A stretch of 64,000 nucleotides of DNA from Peribacillus simplex (GCF_030123325.1 NZ_CP126106.1:2694001-2758000), one strand, 5' to 3'; positions 19,495-28,652 are shown, counted from the stretch's first letter. The notes: a model not told the origin generated them from the letters alone. Made by a program: numbers and translations.

Positions 19495-19617
19495 TCATTC
19501 ATAAAAGTGCTAATTCGTGAGCATATAATAAAAAAACTCTATTTTATGATAGAGTTTTTTTATTATAGTATTCCGTATTTCTTTTACAGAAAATCAATCG
19601 ATAGAAACATAGAGTGA
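19495..19617 (+). repeat. diverged direct repeat, copy A
   Basis: About 120 bases alignable with 29119-29245. Shared blocks include CATTCATAA, TAGAGTTTTTTTATTATAG and TAGAAACATA. Both copies contain a hairpin with a T run. The copies bracket the proline-catabolic island. Confidence 0.6.
19531..19561 (+). terminator. terminator hairpin inside repeat copy A
   Basis: ACTCTA and TAGAGT flank an 8-base loop, with an A run before and a T run after. No gene on the plus strand lies just upstream, so its original gene is probably lost. Confidence 0.65.
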
Positions 19618-19741
19618 AGTTTATATTATAATAATGTTATTAGTTTTTATTTAAACATATTTGTTTTATGATTGTTTTAGAAGATGATACTGTATAAATT
19701 CTTATACTTTCTCATAAAATATATAATAAAAGGGGTTTATT

Positions 19742-21439
19742 ATGTATAAAATGGAAGAAATTAACCTAGACAACTCCTTCACTATAGTGAAACCCTATAC
19801 ATCTTTAATTGATATAAAGAATAACTTTTTAAAGTATGATTTTGTAATCATTTCTGCGAAAGAATACTACATTGTTTCAAAGAATGAATGCAATTTCTTG
19901 GCATTAATGGATGATTCACTGTCTGTAATCGAGTGGATTGAAAAGGTAAAATGGACTCCCTCTACCATTTCCAAAATAGAAGAACTTTTTATGTTACAAA
20001 TTGATTGGAGCAGACCGGTCCTAATTCAAGATCCAGAAAAAGAAGGAATTATTGGAATCATAACTGCAAACCAATGGGTTCAACTGCTGGAAATGAAAAA
20101 TGAGGAGCTATCCGCATACTTTTCTACATTGGCGGAAACCATTAATGACGCAGTCACGGCTGTGGATCAAGAGGGGAAAGTTATCTGCTGGAATACCGTT
20201 GCTGAGGGAACATACAGCATTAAACGTGAAAATATCCTTGGTCAAAAGATTGGAGAGCATTTTCAATCAGAGTCTATTATATTACATCGTATTTTAAATG
20301 AGGGACGTCCCGTTCGTGGGGCTTATCATCGCCCTAATAATGATAATCACGTATTAGTAAATGCCTCACCCGTTATAAAGGATAATACAGTTATTGGAGG
20401 CATTGCAACAGAACATGATATTACTCAAATTGTTCGTTTAAACGAGGAACTTGATTCTTCGTTACCGTTACTTATCCATCAGGACAACCCTTTTTCATCT
20501 ATTATAGGAGTTAATGTGGAAATTCAAAAAGCAGTGAAGGTAGCCCAAAAAGTTGCCTACGCGGACATTCCGGTTCTGTTAACCGGAGAACCAGGTTCAG
20601 GAAAAGAGATGTTAGCACAAGCTATTCATTACGGCGGTTCAAAGCGTACAGGTCCTTTTGTATCTATTAATTGTTCAGCCATTCCTTCCACTCTTTTAGA
20701 GATTGAATTATTTGGATATCAAAAAGGTGCTTCTACAGCAGATAAGAAGACTGGAAAAAACGGAAAAATTGAACAATCACATAATGGAACATTATTTATT
20801 GAAGAAATTGATAAAATGCCATTAGACATTCAAGAAAAATTTCTACACTACTTGGAACTTGGATCATTTTATCGTGTAGGTACAACGGAATTATTGACGA
20901 CACATACACGTGTAATTGCTTCTACATCTCAGGCATTAGAAGCAATGGTAAAGGAAGGGAAATTCAACGAAAATCTTTATTATCGCTTAACTGTAATTAA
21001 CATTGATATTCCTCCTTTACGTGAAAGACCGGAAGATATTGTCAAATTAGTTGAACAGTTTGTGCAAGAGTTCAGTTCTAAGTATAAGAAACCAGTTCCG
21101 AAAATTGGATCGGAAGTTATAACTATATTAGTTAACTATGAATGGCCAGGAAATGTCCGCGAGCTTCGGAATGTTGTGGAACGTGTTATCCTTCTGAATG
21201 ATGAAAATATTATTAAAAGCAATCATCTTCAAAAAAACATAACTAGTAGTTATTATGTTCATAATGGCCATATCTCAGGCCCACAAGAAACGTCATTTCA
21301 GGAAGATGAAAAAGAAGAGTTATTCATGATTCAAGAAGCCTTAAGCAAGACATATGGAAACAAAAGTGCGGCTGCCAAATTACTCGGTATGTCCAGAGGA
21401 ACACTCTACAATAAGATTAAAGAATACAAATTAAACTGA
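19742..21439 (+). CDS. sigma-54-type enhancer-binding activator with altered GAFTGA loop, likely regulator of proline use
   Basis: 565 residues, RocR-like order: an N-terminal region of about 110 residues reminiscent of CBS modules, a PAS domain at about 110-215, an AAA+ ATPase at about 245-480 (Walker A G282-x4-G-K288; TLFIEEIDKMP as Walker B) and a Fis-type HTH at about 520-562 (NKSAAAKLLGMSRGTLYNKI). The loop that normally reads GAFTGA and contacts sigma-54 reads G-A-S-T-A-D at 329-334, so classical sigma-54 activation is doubtful. Neighbouring permease, P5C dehydrogenase and proline dehydrogenase genes point to proline as the signal. ATG 19742 follows AAGGGG. Confidence 0.85.
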   Translation: MYKMEEINLDNSFTIVKPYTSLIDIKNNFLKYDFVIISAKEYYIVSKNECNFLALMDDSLSVIEWIEKVKWTPSTISKIEELFMLQIDWSRPVLIQDPEKEGIIGIITANQWVQLLEMKNEELSAYFSTLAETINDAVTAVDQEGKVICWNTVAEGTYSIKRENILGQKIGEHFQSESIILHRILNEGRPVRGAYHRPNNDNHVLVNASPVIKDNTVIGGIATEHDITQIVRLNEELDSSLPLLIHQDNPFSSIIGVNVEIQKAVKVAQKVAYADIPVLLTGEPGSGKEMLAQAIHYGGSKRTGPFVSINCSAIPSTLLEIELFGYQKGASTADKKTGKNGKIEQSHNGTLFIEEIDKMPLDIQEKFLHYLELGSFYRVGTTELLTTHTRVIASTSQALEAMVKEGKFNENLYYRLTVINIDIPPLRERPEDIVKLVEQFVQEFSSKYKKPVPKIGSEVITILVNYEWPGNVRELRNVVERVILLNDENIIKSNHLQKNITSSYYVHNGHISGPQETSFQEDEKEELFMIQEALSKTYGNKSAAAKLLGMSRGTLYNKIKEYKLN

Positions 21440-21557
21440 TTTATTTTGCATTTTATTATTTCCCAGTTACGCACTCAAATGAAAATTTTGCTATCGCAGA
21501 TTACAAAAAAACGAGAGCCAGTTTCTGAAAAGACTGCTTTGATATTATCCCCTTAAG

Positions 21558-22093
21558 GTAGACAGTGTAAAAGGACCACAAACAATCGTGGATATTACGC
21601 TGCTGCCTGGAGGGGATTTTATTATGGCTAAAAAAGGGCAAAAGTTCGAGAAATATTCAAAGGAGAAGAAAATGAAAGCTAAAGATGTATTTGAATGGGG
21701 AAGGCAGCGATGAAATGATTACGATGAACGTAAGCCTTCGTAGTAGGTAATCAGCTCAAACTAGTATCTTTAGACGTTAAGATGGTTTATCCCCCAAAAA
21801 GGGATGTATACAGAACCATTCTCCATTCGGATCAAGGCTTCTAATACACAGTTTATGCATACAATGTACGACTTAAATTACTTGGTATTAAATGAAACGA
21901 ACAGGATAATGTCTGAGTGGAATCGTTCTTCCCCATTATATATCAGAGATGTTGAATCAAAATCATTTTAAAACTGTTTAAAGGTGAAGAAATTCTATGA
22001 TTAAGACAGCAAACGATTCCAAAAATGACTCAGCCACCGAACTCCGATTGAATATCGAATCTCGATGGCTGTAGTCGTTTTATGACTGTCTAC
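21558..22093 (+). mobile_element. IS3-family (IS150-like) insertion sequence remnant
   Basis: The element is bounded by 9-bp inverted ends (GTAGACAGT at 21558 and ACTGTCTAC ending at 22093). The first part encodes an OrfA start (MAKKGQKFEKYSKE..., from ATG 21624) that stops after 29 codons. From about 21821 pieces of OrfB remain: LHSDQGF with the second catalytic aspartate, a VESFF piece, and the usual OrfB end KRFQK...RTPIEYR. The middle (end of OrfA, first half of OrfB) is deleted and frames are broken, so it cannot transpose. Confidence 0.8.
21624..21713 (+). pseudogene. truncated IS3-family OrfA
   Basis: 29 codons beginning MAKKGQKFEKYSKEKKMKA, matching the N-terminal HTH of IS150-type OrfA proteins, then a stop. 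Preceded by GGAGGGG. Part of the remnant at 21558-22093. Confidence 0.7.
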
Positions 22094-22205
22094 TTGACAG
22101 GTGAAATCAAATAATCTGAGTTGGGATTTTTTAATGCGCCAGCCGTGCCTAAGTTCTATTGGAAAAGAGTCCATTGTTTATGACATCTTACCTTTTGTTC
22201 TGTAA

Positions 22206-23600
22206 TTAAGAGGCATTTTTTTCTTTGTTCATTGATAATAAATCCGATGATTTATTTTTCTTTAAGACAAAGAAAGAACCGACAATCAGAATAGTGAGAA
22301 GTAGTGTTAAAAAGAATTGTAAACGTAAGGAATCAATAAATGTCATCGAGATGAAAATACTGGTGATCGTAATAATCGTTGCATATGTTAAATAAGGAAA
22401 TAACCACATTCTGATCTTAAGTGCTCCAGGGTTTTCTTTTTCGTATTTTCTTCGCATACGTAATTGAGAGAAGGCAATCACTAGATAAACAAGAAGCGCT
22501 ACACCTCCGGAAGCATTAACTAAAAACAGAAATACTTTATCTGGAGAGACGTAATTGAACCCAATACTAATATAAGCAATAACGGTACATCCTAAAACCG
22601 CATTCATTGGTATCCCCTTCTTATTTACCTTTAAAAACATTCGGGGAGCATCTCCATTTTCCGCCATCGAAAATAACATACGGGAGCTCGTGTAAATACC
22701 AGAATTCAAACAAGAAAGTACTGCCGTAAAAAGAAGGAAATTCATGATTTGGGCTGCAGCTGGTATATTTAAAAGTTCAAGGACAGAAACAAAAGGACTT
22801 TTCATCAAACTAGTGGAGTCCCATGGAAGAATTGTTACGATTATTAAAATTGAACCTAGGTAAAATGTTAAGATACGATAGATAACGGTATTTGTAGCAA
22901 CCCTCATGGCTTTTTCAGGATGTGAGGTTTCCCCTGCTGCAGTCGCCACGATTTCACTCCCCATAAAAGAGAACATAACAAGGGCAACTCCTATAAAGAC
23001 AGAACTTATTCCAGATGGCAGGAATCCACCTCTATGTAGAAGGTTTGAAGTGCCAGGTGATTCGATACCTGGTATGAAACCGAATATAATGGCCCCTCCA
23101 AGAATTAAAAAGAGAACAATACTGACAACTTTGATCATGGATAGCCAATACTCAAACTCACCAAATGATTTAACAGAATAGATGTTAGTTAGGGTTAATA
23201 AAAAAGTAAGCATTAAGCTGACTGACCAAGAAGGCAAAGAAGGAAACCAATATTGAATAATTGTCGCACCTGCTATTGCTTCAACTGCAATGGCAATTAC
23301 CCAGAAAAACCAGTATAACCAGCCAATTGTGTACCCGGCCCATGGGCCGATCGCCTCTCGGGCGTAAGTGGAAAAAGAGCCGCTTGATGGATTTGCCGTT
23401 GACATTTCCCCAAGCATCCGCATCACCAAAATTACCAGTAATCCTGCTATTGCATATGAGAAAATAGAACCTGGCCCAGCCGTATTAATTAACGGGCCAC
23501 TTCCAACAAATAATCCAGCACCGATGATTCCTCCTAGGGAAATCATGGTAATATGCCGAATTTTCAACTCTTTTTTCAATTTAGGTTGTTGATGATTCAT
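22206..23600 (-). CDS. APC-family amino acid permease, likely proline
   Basis: 464 residues with about twelve membrane segments. The N-terminus ELKIRHITMISLGGIIGAGLF is the APC/AAT signature shared with GabP, RocE and ProY-type transporters, and SSGSFSTYAREAIGPWAGY follows. The substrate is inferred as proline from the adjacent proline oxidation genes and activator; gamma-aminobutyrate or another amino acid is possible. It is transcribed away from the P5C dehydrogenase gene across a 790-base spacer holding shared repeat half-sites. ATG 23600 follows GAGAGGATG. Confidence 0.75.
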   Translation of the reverse strand: MNHQQPKLKKELKIRHITMISLGGIIGAGLFVGSGPLINTAGPGSIFSYAIAGLLVILVMRMLGEMSTANPSSGSFSTYAREAIGPWAGYTIGWLYWFFWVIAIAVEAIAGATIIQYWFPSLPSWSVSLMLTFLLTLTNIYSVKSFGEFEYWLSMIKVVSIVLFLILGGAIIFGFIPGIESPGTSNLLHRGGFLPSGISSVFIGVALVMFSFMGSEIVATAAGETSHPEKAMRVATNTVIYRILTFYLGSILIIVTILPWDSTSLMKSPFVSVLELLNIPAAAQIMNFLLFTAVLSCLNSGIYTSSRMLFSMAENGDAPRMFLKVNKKGIPMNAVLGCTVIAYISIGFNYVSPDKVFLFLVNASGGVALLVYLVIAFSQLRMRRKYEKENPGALKIRMWLFPYLTYATIITITSIFISMTFIDSLRLQFFLTLLLTILIVGSFFVLKKNKSSDLLSMNKEKNAS

Positions 23601-24394
23601 ATCCTACATCCTCTCTATAACGTAAAAACCAAAAAAGTTAAGGGGATTCAGATCTTTCAAAATAGCAGAAAGTGAAAACCCTTAAAACAAGAAATAAATC
23701 TTTAACAAATCTTCCTCTTTTATTTCTTCTGCTTATTAGCATTAAAAATTCCATTTGCATATAGACTCCAATTAAAAGATGAAAAAATATTAAGAATTAT
23801 ATGATAATACACTTTGTTCATATTTGTCTATTTATTTCCGGATACGGAACATAAAGTATACAGTTGTGTAAACTTTAAAGTTATTTAAAAAACATAATCA
23901 CGGGTTAATTAAAAAGCGATCTCGTTCCGTTGTTATGATTGAAGGCATTCTTACAGCCATTTACATACTTTGTGGTTTAGGAACTATGCATTTGAATAAA
24001 AAGAAGCCGGTTACTAAGGCTGAATTCTCCCCAAGATAAATAAATTCTCCCATATACTGTTTAGAATATTCCGATTGAACAAAAGTGTTTAATTTTGATT
24101 TATTTACACAATTTTGTTAAAAGTGGTATACAAAAGTGTGTAAATGGAATTATAATATGTTCATATTAAGTTTTTGAATATTTTTTGTATTATAAATTTT
24201 CGATTAATAAAGGAGGCGAAATTAGATTAGTAAACTTTTTTATAACATCCATTAAATCTAAACGAAGAATTAGTATTTCAGTTAAATTAGAGGCAGCTGC
24301 TATCATTTGAAAATTAGTCATTACTTTTAATTAACTTAAGTTGAAGGGCAATTACATTGATTATACAAATCTATTTTTTAAGGGAGAGAATAAT
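23601..24394. promoter_or_regulatory. divergent control region of the permease and proline catabolic genes
   Basis: An almost perfect 15-bp inverted repeat lies at 24103-24117 and 24130-24144 (TTTACACAATTTTGT / ACAAAAGTGTGTAAA, 14 of 15 pairs). Similar half-sites are at 24079-24092 and 23860-23872. TATAAT follows at 24151-24156. I found no GG-N10-GC sigma-54 element between here and the gene. The half-sites are good candidates for binding by the activator encoded at 19742. Confidence 0.5.
24221..24310 (+). other. possible 29-codon leader frame with a perfect ribosome site but no usual start codon
   Basis: AAAGGAGG at 24209-24216 is followed, four bases on, by ATT and an open frame of 29 codons (I-R-L-V-N-F-F-I-T-S...). 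No ATG, GTG or TTG is present in it. It may be a leader peptide using ATT, or the remains of a gene that lost its start. It ends 85 bases before the P5C dehydrogenase start. Confidence 0.25.
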
Positions 24395-25963
24395 ATGATT
24401 ACAACAAACAATACGGACATTAAAACATATAAGCACGAACCATTTACAGATTTTACACTTGGGGAAAATAAAAGTGAATTTAGAAAAGCTTTGGAAGTTG
24501 TACAATCAGAGTTAGGAAAAAATTATCCACTTGTCATAGGAGAAGAATTCATTACAACAAATGAACAAATTGTATCGATAAATCCAGCAAAAAAGGAAGA
24601 AGTAATCGGTCGAGTTTCTAAAGCCAATAAAGAATTAGCTGAGAAAGCAATGCAAGCAGCATTGTCTACATTCACGACATGGAAAAAAGAAAAACCAGAA
24701 GAACGAGCTAACATTTTATTTCGTGCTGCGGATATCATTCGTCGTCGCAAACATGAATTTTCAGGCTATCTTGTTAAAGAAGCTGGAAAGCCATGGAAAG
24801 AGGCTGATGCAGATACGGCAGAAGCAATTGATTTCCTTGAATTCTATGCCCGTCAAATGATGCAATTAAAAGACGGAGTACCTGTAAAAAGTCGAGAGGG
24901 AGAGGCAAACAAGTTCAATTATATTCCACTTGGTGTAGGTGTCATTATTTCTCCATTCAACTTTCCATTAGCTATTATGGCCGGAACTGCAGCTGCAGCG
25001 ATTGTTGCTGGAAACACGATTCTTCTGAAACCATCAAATAACACACCAGTGATTGCAGCGAAATTCGTTGAAGTTATGAAAGAAGCAGGTCTTCCTCATG
25101 GTGTACTTAACTATGTCCCAGGAGGCGGTGCGGAAATAGGCGATTATCTAGTTGATCACCCTAAAACTCGCTTTGTTTCCTTCACGGGTTCCCGTGAAGT
25201 AGGCTGCCGCATTTATGAACGCGCGGCAAAAGTGCATCCGGGTCAAATTTGGTTAAAGCGTGTGATTGCCGAAATGGGCGGAAAAGATACTGTAGTCGTA
25301 GATAAAGACGCGGATTTGGATGTAGCTGCCTCCTCGATTGTTTACTCTGCTTTTGGATTCTCGGGACAAAAGTGTTCGGCTAGTTCACGTGCAGTGGTAC
25401 ATCAGGATGTTTATGATGAAGTCCTTGAAAAAGCAGTGGCATTAACCCAGACTTTAATGATTGGCTGCCCTGAAGATGTAAATACCTATATGGGACCCGT
25501 TATCAGCCAGGCTTCTTACGATAAAATCATGAAATATATTGAAATAGGTAAGGAAGAAGGCAAGTTGATGACTGGTGGAGAAGGGGACGACTCCAAAGGG
25601 TACCTTATTGAACCGACCATCTTTGCGGATATTGATGAAAATGCACGTCTGATGCAGGAAGAAATTTTTGGACCTGTTGTAGCCTTTTGTAAAGCGCGCG
25701 ATTTCGATCATATGATGGAAATAGCGAACAATACAGACTACGGCTTAACGGGTGCGTTACTTTCTAACACTCCTGTTCATATTGAACGAGCAAAAGAAGA
25801 ATTCCACGTAGGTAATCTATACTTTAATCGCGGTTGTACAGGAGCAATCGTTGGGTATCATCCGTTTGGTGGGTTCAACATGTCTGGAACGGATTCGAAG
25901 GCAGGTGGACCTGATTATTTGATTCTACACATGCAAGCGAAAACAACTAGCGAAACACTTTAA
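24395..25963 (+). CDS. pruA: L-glutamate gamma-semialdehyde (1-pyrroline-5-carboxylate) dehydrogenase
   Basis: 522 residues from ATG 24395 after AAGGGAG; the frame is open back to a TTG at 24341 without a ribosome site. It is an aldehyde dehydrogenase of the RocA/PutC group: YKHEPFTDFT at the start, the Asn-containing ISPFNFPLAI, the general base in IAEMGGKD and catalytic Cys327 in SGQKCSASS. It oxidises the semialdehyde of P5C to glutamate with NAD+, the second step of proline breakdown. The proline dehydrogenase gene follows, so proline can be taken to glutamate in one operon. Confidence 0.93.
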   Translation: MITTNNTDIKTYKHEPFTDFTLGENKSEFRKALEVVQSELGKNYPLVIGEEFITTNEQIVSINPAKKEEVIGRVSKANKELAEKAMQAALSTFTTWKKEKPEERANILFRAADIIRRRKHEFSGYLVKEAGKPWKEADADTAEAIDFLEFYARQMMQLKDGVPVKSREGEANKFNYIPLGVGVIISPFNFPLAIMAGTAAAAIVAGNTILLKPSNNTPVIAAKFVEVMKEAGLPHGVLNYVPGGGAEIGDYLVDHPKTRFVSFTGSREVGCRIYERAAKVHPGQIWLKRVIAEMGGKDTVVVDKDADLDVAASSIVYSAFGFSGQKCSASSRAVVHQDVYDEVLEKAVALTQTLMIGCPEDVNTYMGPVISQASYDKIMKYIEIGKEEGKLMTGGEGDDSKGYLIEPTIFADIDENARLMQEEIFGPVVAFCKARDFDHMMEIANNTDYGLTGALLSNTPVHIERAKEEFHVGNLYFNRGCTGAIVGYHPFGGFNMSGTDSKAGGPDYLILHMQAKTTSETL

Positions 25964-25970
25964 TAAGAGC

Positions 25971-25998
25971 TGGGGCAATTAAAAAGGTTGCCCCATTT
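25971..25998 (+). terminator. hairpin between P5C dehydrogenase and proline dehydrogenase genes
   Basis: TGGGGCAA pairs perfectly with TTGCCCCA, followed by only TTTAAT. The weak T run suggests an attenuating or mRNA-stabilising hairpin that may lower expression of the downstream gene rather than a full stop. Confidence 0.55.
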
Positions 25999-26035
25999 AA
26001 TATAACGAGGACATGCATTTTAGGGGGATATATTC

Positions 26036-26950
26036 ATGCTGGCAGATGTTTCAAAAAATATTTTTCTTCACGCTTCCAACAACAAAGCGTTAAATAAAGC
26101 TGCGAAAAAATGGGGCCTTCGATTTGGGGCTTCCCAAGTTGTGGCAGGAGATACTATCAAAAGTGCGATTAAGAAAGTTCAAGAATTAAATGAAAAAGGC
26201 TTGGTTTGTACACTGGATCATTTAGGGGAATTTGTTTCAAGTAGAATAGAGGCGATAGAGGCAACGGAATATAACGTAAGAACGTTGGAAGCAATGGGAA
26301 GTGCAGGAGTAAATAGTAATCTATCTGTAAAAATGACCCAACTTGGTTTGGACATTGATCGGAATTTTTGTGTTCAAAATATGTGTCTAATTCTTGAGAC
26401 AGCCAAGAAATACAATAATTTTGTCAGAATCGATATGGAAGATCATGCACATTGCCAAATCACGTTAGATATCCTGAGAGAATTACGCGAAACATATGAT
26501 AATGTAGGAACAGTAATTCAATCCTATTTATATCGAGCGGAGCAGGACGTAAAAGAATTAAAAGGAATTCCCCTTCGTTTAGTTAAAGGAGCTTATCAAG
26601 AATCTCCTTCTGTGGCTTACCAAGAGAAAGAAGAAGTGGATAAAAATTATATGAGAATCATTGAAGAGCATTTGCTGAGTGGTAGCTATACGGCGATTGC
26701 TTCCCATGATCATCGTATCATTGCCAGTGTAAAAGAGTTTGTTCAAAAACACAATATTCCACGTAACCAATTTGAGTTTCAGATGTTATATGGATTTAGA
26801 ACAGACATGCAATTAAGTTTAGCTAAAGAAGGATATACAATGCGTGTGTATATTCCTTTTGGTAACGACTGGTTTGGTTATTTTATGCGTCGCTTGGCAG
26901 AAAGACCACAAAATATTGCATTTGCCCTTAAAGGATTCTTTTCTAAATAA
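26036..26950 (+). CDS. proline dehydrogenase (PutB/FadM type)
   Basis: 304 residues, the length of monofunctional Gram-positive enzymes. Beta/alpha-barrel motifs are present: VRIDMEDHAHC, LRLVKGAYQE, IASHDHRII, FEFQMLYGFR and the C-terminal MRVYIPFGNDWFGYFMRRL. It oxidises proline to P5C with FAD and feeds electrons to the membrane quinone pool. ATG 26036 follows AGGGGGAT. It is 72 bases after the P5C dehydrogenase stop with a hairpin between. Confidence 0.93.
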   Translation: MLADVSKNIFLHASNNKALNKAAKKWGLRFGASQVVAGDTIKSAIKKVQELNEKGLVCTLDHLGEFVSSRIEAIEATEYNVRTLEAMGSAGVNSNLSVKMTQLGLDIDRNFCVQNMCLILETAKKYNNFVRIDMEDHAHCQITLDILRELRETYDNVGTVIQSYLYRAEQDVKELKGIPLRLVKGAYQESPSVAYQEKEEVDKNYMRIIEEHLLSGSYTAIASHDHRIIASVKEFVQKHNIPRNQFEFQMLYGFRTDMQLSLAKEGYTMRVYIPFGNDWFGYFMRRLAERPQNIAFALKGFFSK

Positions 26951-27426
26951 TTGATGAGTTTATTAAAATGGGTGAAGATATCATAGAAAGTTAATTTACT
27001 TGTAGAATTCGTAACTGGGAAACTAAACAGATAGGCACAACCACTCTTTCTAAAATAGAAAAATATAAGCATAAATCTTCTCTCTTTCTCCGATTTAGCA
27101 TGCATAAGGAAGATTTACGTTGTTGATAATTAAGTCGAATTCATTGATGATGGTTCAGTTTCAACTAGAACCGGAAGTCAAAGAAAGCGCCCAGTGAAGA
27201 TATAATATGACCCCGTCCTCCCTTGAGGTGAATTCACCAGTATGAAAAGACTTGAGCAGGTGGTGAATGATATTGTAAAGCAAGCTGCGCATTCTTGGAA
27301 CACTAGGCTACGTACGCCGATAGTGTTTTAAGGATAAAAAGCTCAAAATTGTATCATAATATAACCATATACTAAAAGTTTACATAGGTGATGATTTCAG
27401 CTCCCATGTTTTAGGAGGACGGGTTT
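26951..27426. other. gene-free stretch before the thioesterase gene
   Basis: No complete gene on either strand. A short frame starting ATG 27242 (MKRLEQVVNDIVKQ...) has 29 codons, no good ribosome site and no recognisable family; it may be debris. The thioesterase ribosome site AGGAGG is at 27413-27418. Confidence 0.45.
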
Positions 27427-27933
27427 ATAGAAGCAAAATATTGCAGAGAATCAAGGGTGATAAGAACGAGTCGTATATTTCCAAATGATGTGAACAATCA
27501 TAATACATTATTTGGCGGCAGATTAATGAGTGATGTCGATCAAGTAGCATCGATTTCGGCAGCACGTCATAGTCGAAGTGAATGTGTAACCGCTTCAACA
27601 GATTCAGTTGACTTTTTACATCCCATTCGTACAACAGATTCAGTGTGTTTTATATCTTATGTGGCATGGACCGGCACCTCTTCAATGGAGGTTTTTGTGA
27701 AAATTATTGCTGAAGATTTAAAAAGCAGTGTTCGTAGAATCGCAGCGACTGCTCTATTAACATTTGTTGCACTTGATGAACATAAACGTCCAACACGTGT
27801 TCCAAAGGTTATTCCGGAGACAGAAGAAGAAAAAAAATTACATGAAACGGCATTAGATCGAGCAAGTATGCGGCAGCAGAGAAAACAAAAAAGCAAAGAT
27901 GTGGCTACGTTTTTAAGTGTAGATTATCCTTAA
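27427..27933 (+). CDS. hotdog-fold acyl-CoA thioesterase with a non-canonical start
   Basis: Acyl-CoA hydrolase of the YciA/BACH type, which cleaves acyl-CoA to free acid and CoA. Core motifs are NNHNTLFGGRLMSDVDQVASISAARHS and VTASTDSVDFLHPI. Family members begin with an M-E-x-K-x-C-R-E-S-R-V segment. Here that segment is encoded from 27427, but the first codon is ATA, eight bases after AGGAGG (27413-27418). The first conventional start in frame is GTG 27457, which has no ribosome site and would drop ten family residues. The gene may use ATA, be poorly expressed from GTG, or be newly disabled. From ATA it has 168 residues. Confidence 0.75.
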   Translation: MEAKYCRESRVIRTSRIFPNDVNNHNTLFGGRLMSDVDQVASISAARHSRSECVTASTDSVDFLHPIRTTDSVCFISYVAWTGTSSMEVFVKIIAEDLKSSVRRIAATALLTFVALDEHKRPTRVPKVIPETEEEKKLHETALDRASMRQQRKQKSKDVATFLSVDYP

Positions 27934-28068
27934 CTTTCATAAAAAAGCTTTGAACCTACGAGGTGCAAAGAAGGTAAGAGGCAATCCTCATCAATATCGA
28001 TCAAGTTGAAAAGCCGGAAAATAAGCAAAGTGAAGTAGTAGATTTACAAAGTTCAAAACCAGTCTTTT

Positions 28069-28580
28069 ATCCGGCTATCGTTTCCAACATAATGATCAGT
28101 TGGGCCTACACCATTTGTATTGAAAAAACAGCTGGAATAGAGATTGAATTAAAGAGTGGACGAGCAATTATTCAAGTGTTGGGTAAAGCAGGAAGTTACC
28201 TTACAACATTTATGCAAGAAGCAGGAGCAAGAGCGATTGGAATTTCAGTTGCATATGTTGCGCTATATGACCCAAAAGGGTTTGATATAGATTATTTGCT
28301 TGACTGCAGTGATAGTTTTAGCACAGTAAATAATTTGCTACAAACGTAATAACCGATGAAGGATGACTTGGAAAAGAATGTTGGGTTATTCTAATCAAAT
28401 CACAAGTATGAATGCAGCATGCATTCATGCTTCCATTGTTGTCGAAGTTGCTAATGGACCGCCAACAATGGAAGCAACAACCATTTTAAGAAAAAGGAAT
28501 GTATTTCAAGTACTGTCTTACTTGCCATTTCTGGTGGGATAATAGCTTCATAACTTTGAATGGTGCAAAACAATGTTTAG
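28069..28580 (+). pseudogene. broken NAD(P)-glutamate dehydrogenase gene (RocG/GudB type)
   Basis: Pieces of a RocG-like protein lie in different frames. They are SGYRFQHNDQLG at 28070 (family TGYRSQHND), then after an internal deletion TICIEK and IQVLGKAGSYLTTFMQEAGARA (Rossmann region; family IQGFGNAGS) and YDPKGFDIDYLLD in frame with an ATG at 28092. A shift leads to SNQITSMNA and ASIVVEVANGPPTMEATTIL, then stops. The catalytic N-terminal half is missing. The intact gene would have converted glutamate, the product of proline oxidation, to 2-oxoglutarate. Confidence 0.8.
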
Positions 28581-28652
28581 CTGCTTACATGGATCAGCGT
28601 ATATGATATTTGGAATGTCTAATTTATTTCTTTAGAAAGAGAGGTTTTTAAG

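Larger units (their letters stand above)
18896..19741. other. gene-poor region upstream of the sigma-54-type activator
   Basis: No complete gene. Around 19150-19350 there are short open pieces in shifting frames that look like a decayed coding sequence I could not identify. From 19495 it holds copy A of a repeat that recurs at 29119, including a terminator. A 75-codon frame at 19390-19617 has no ribosome site and includes the terminator stem. Confidence 0.5.
21440..22205. other. intergenic stretch mostly filled by an IS3-family remnant
   Basis: The activator and the permease are convergent here. Nearly all of the space is the decayed insertion sequence described separately; no clear terminator was found for either gene. 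Confidence 0.55.

Noticed and set aside
19390..19617. 75-codon plus-strand frame
   Set aside because: No ribosome site, low-complexity, includes a terminator hairpin and the repeat copy A.
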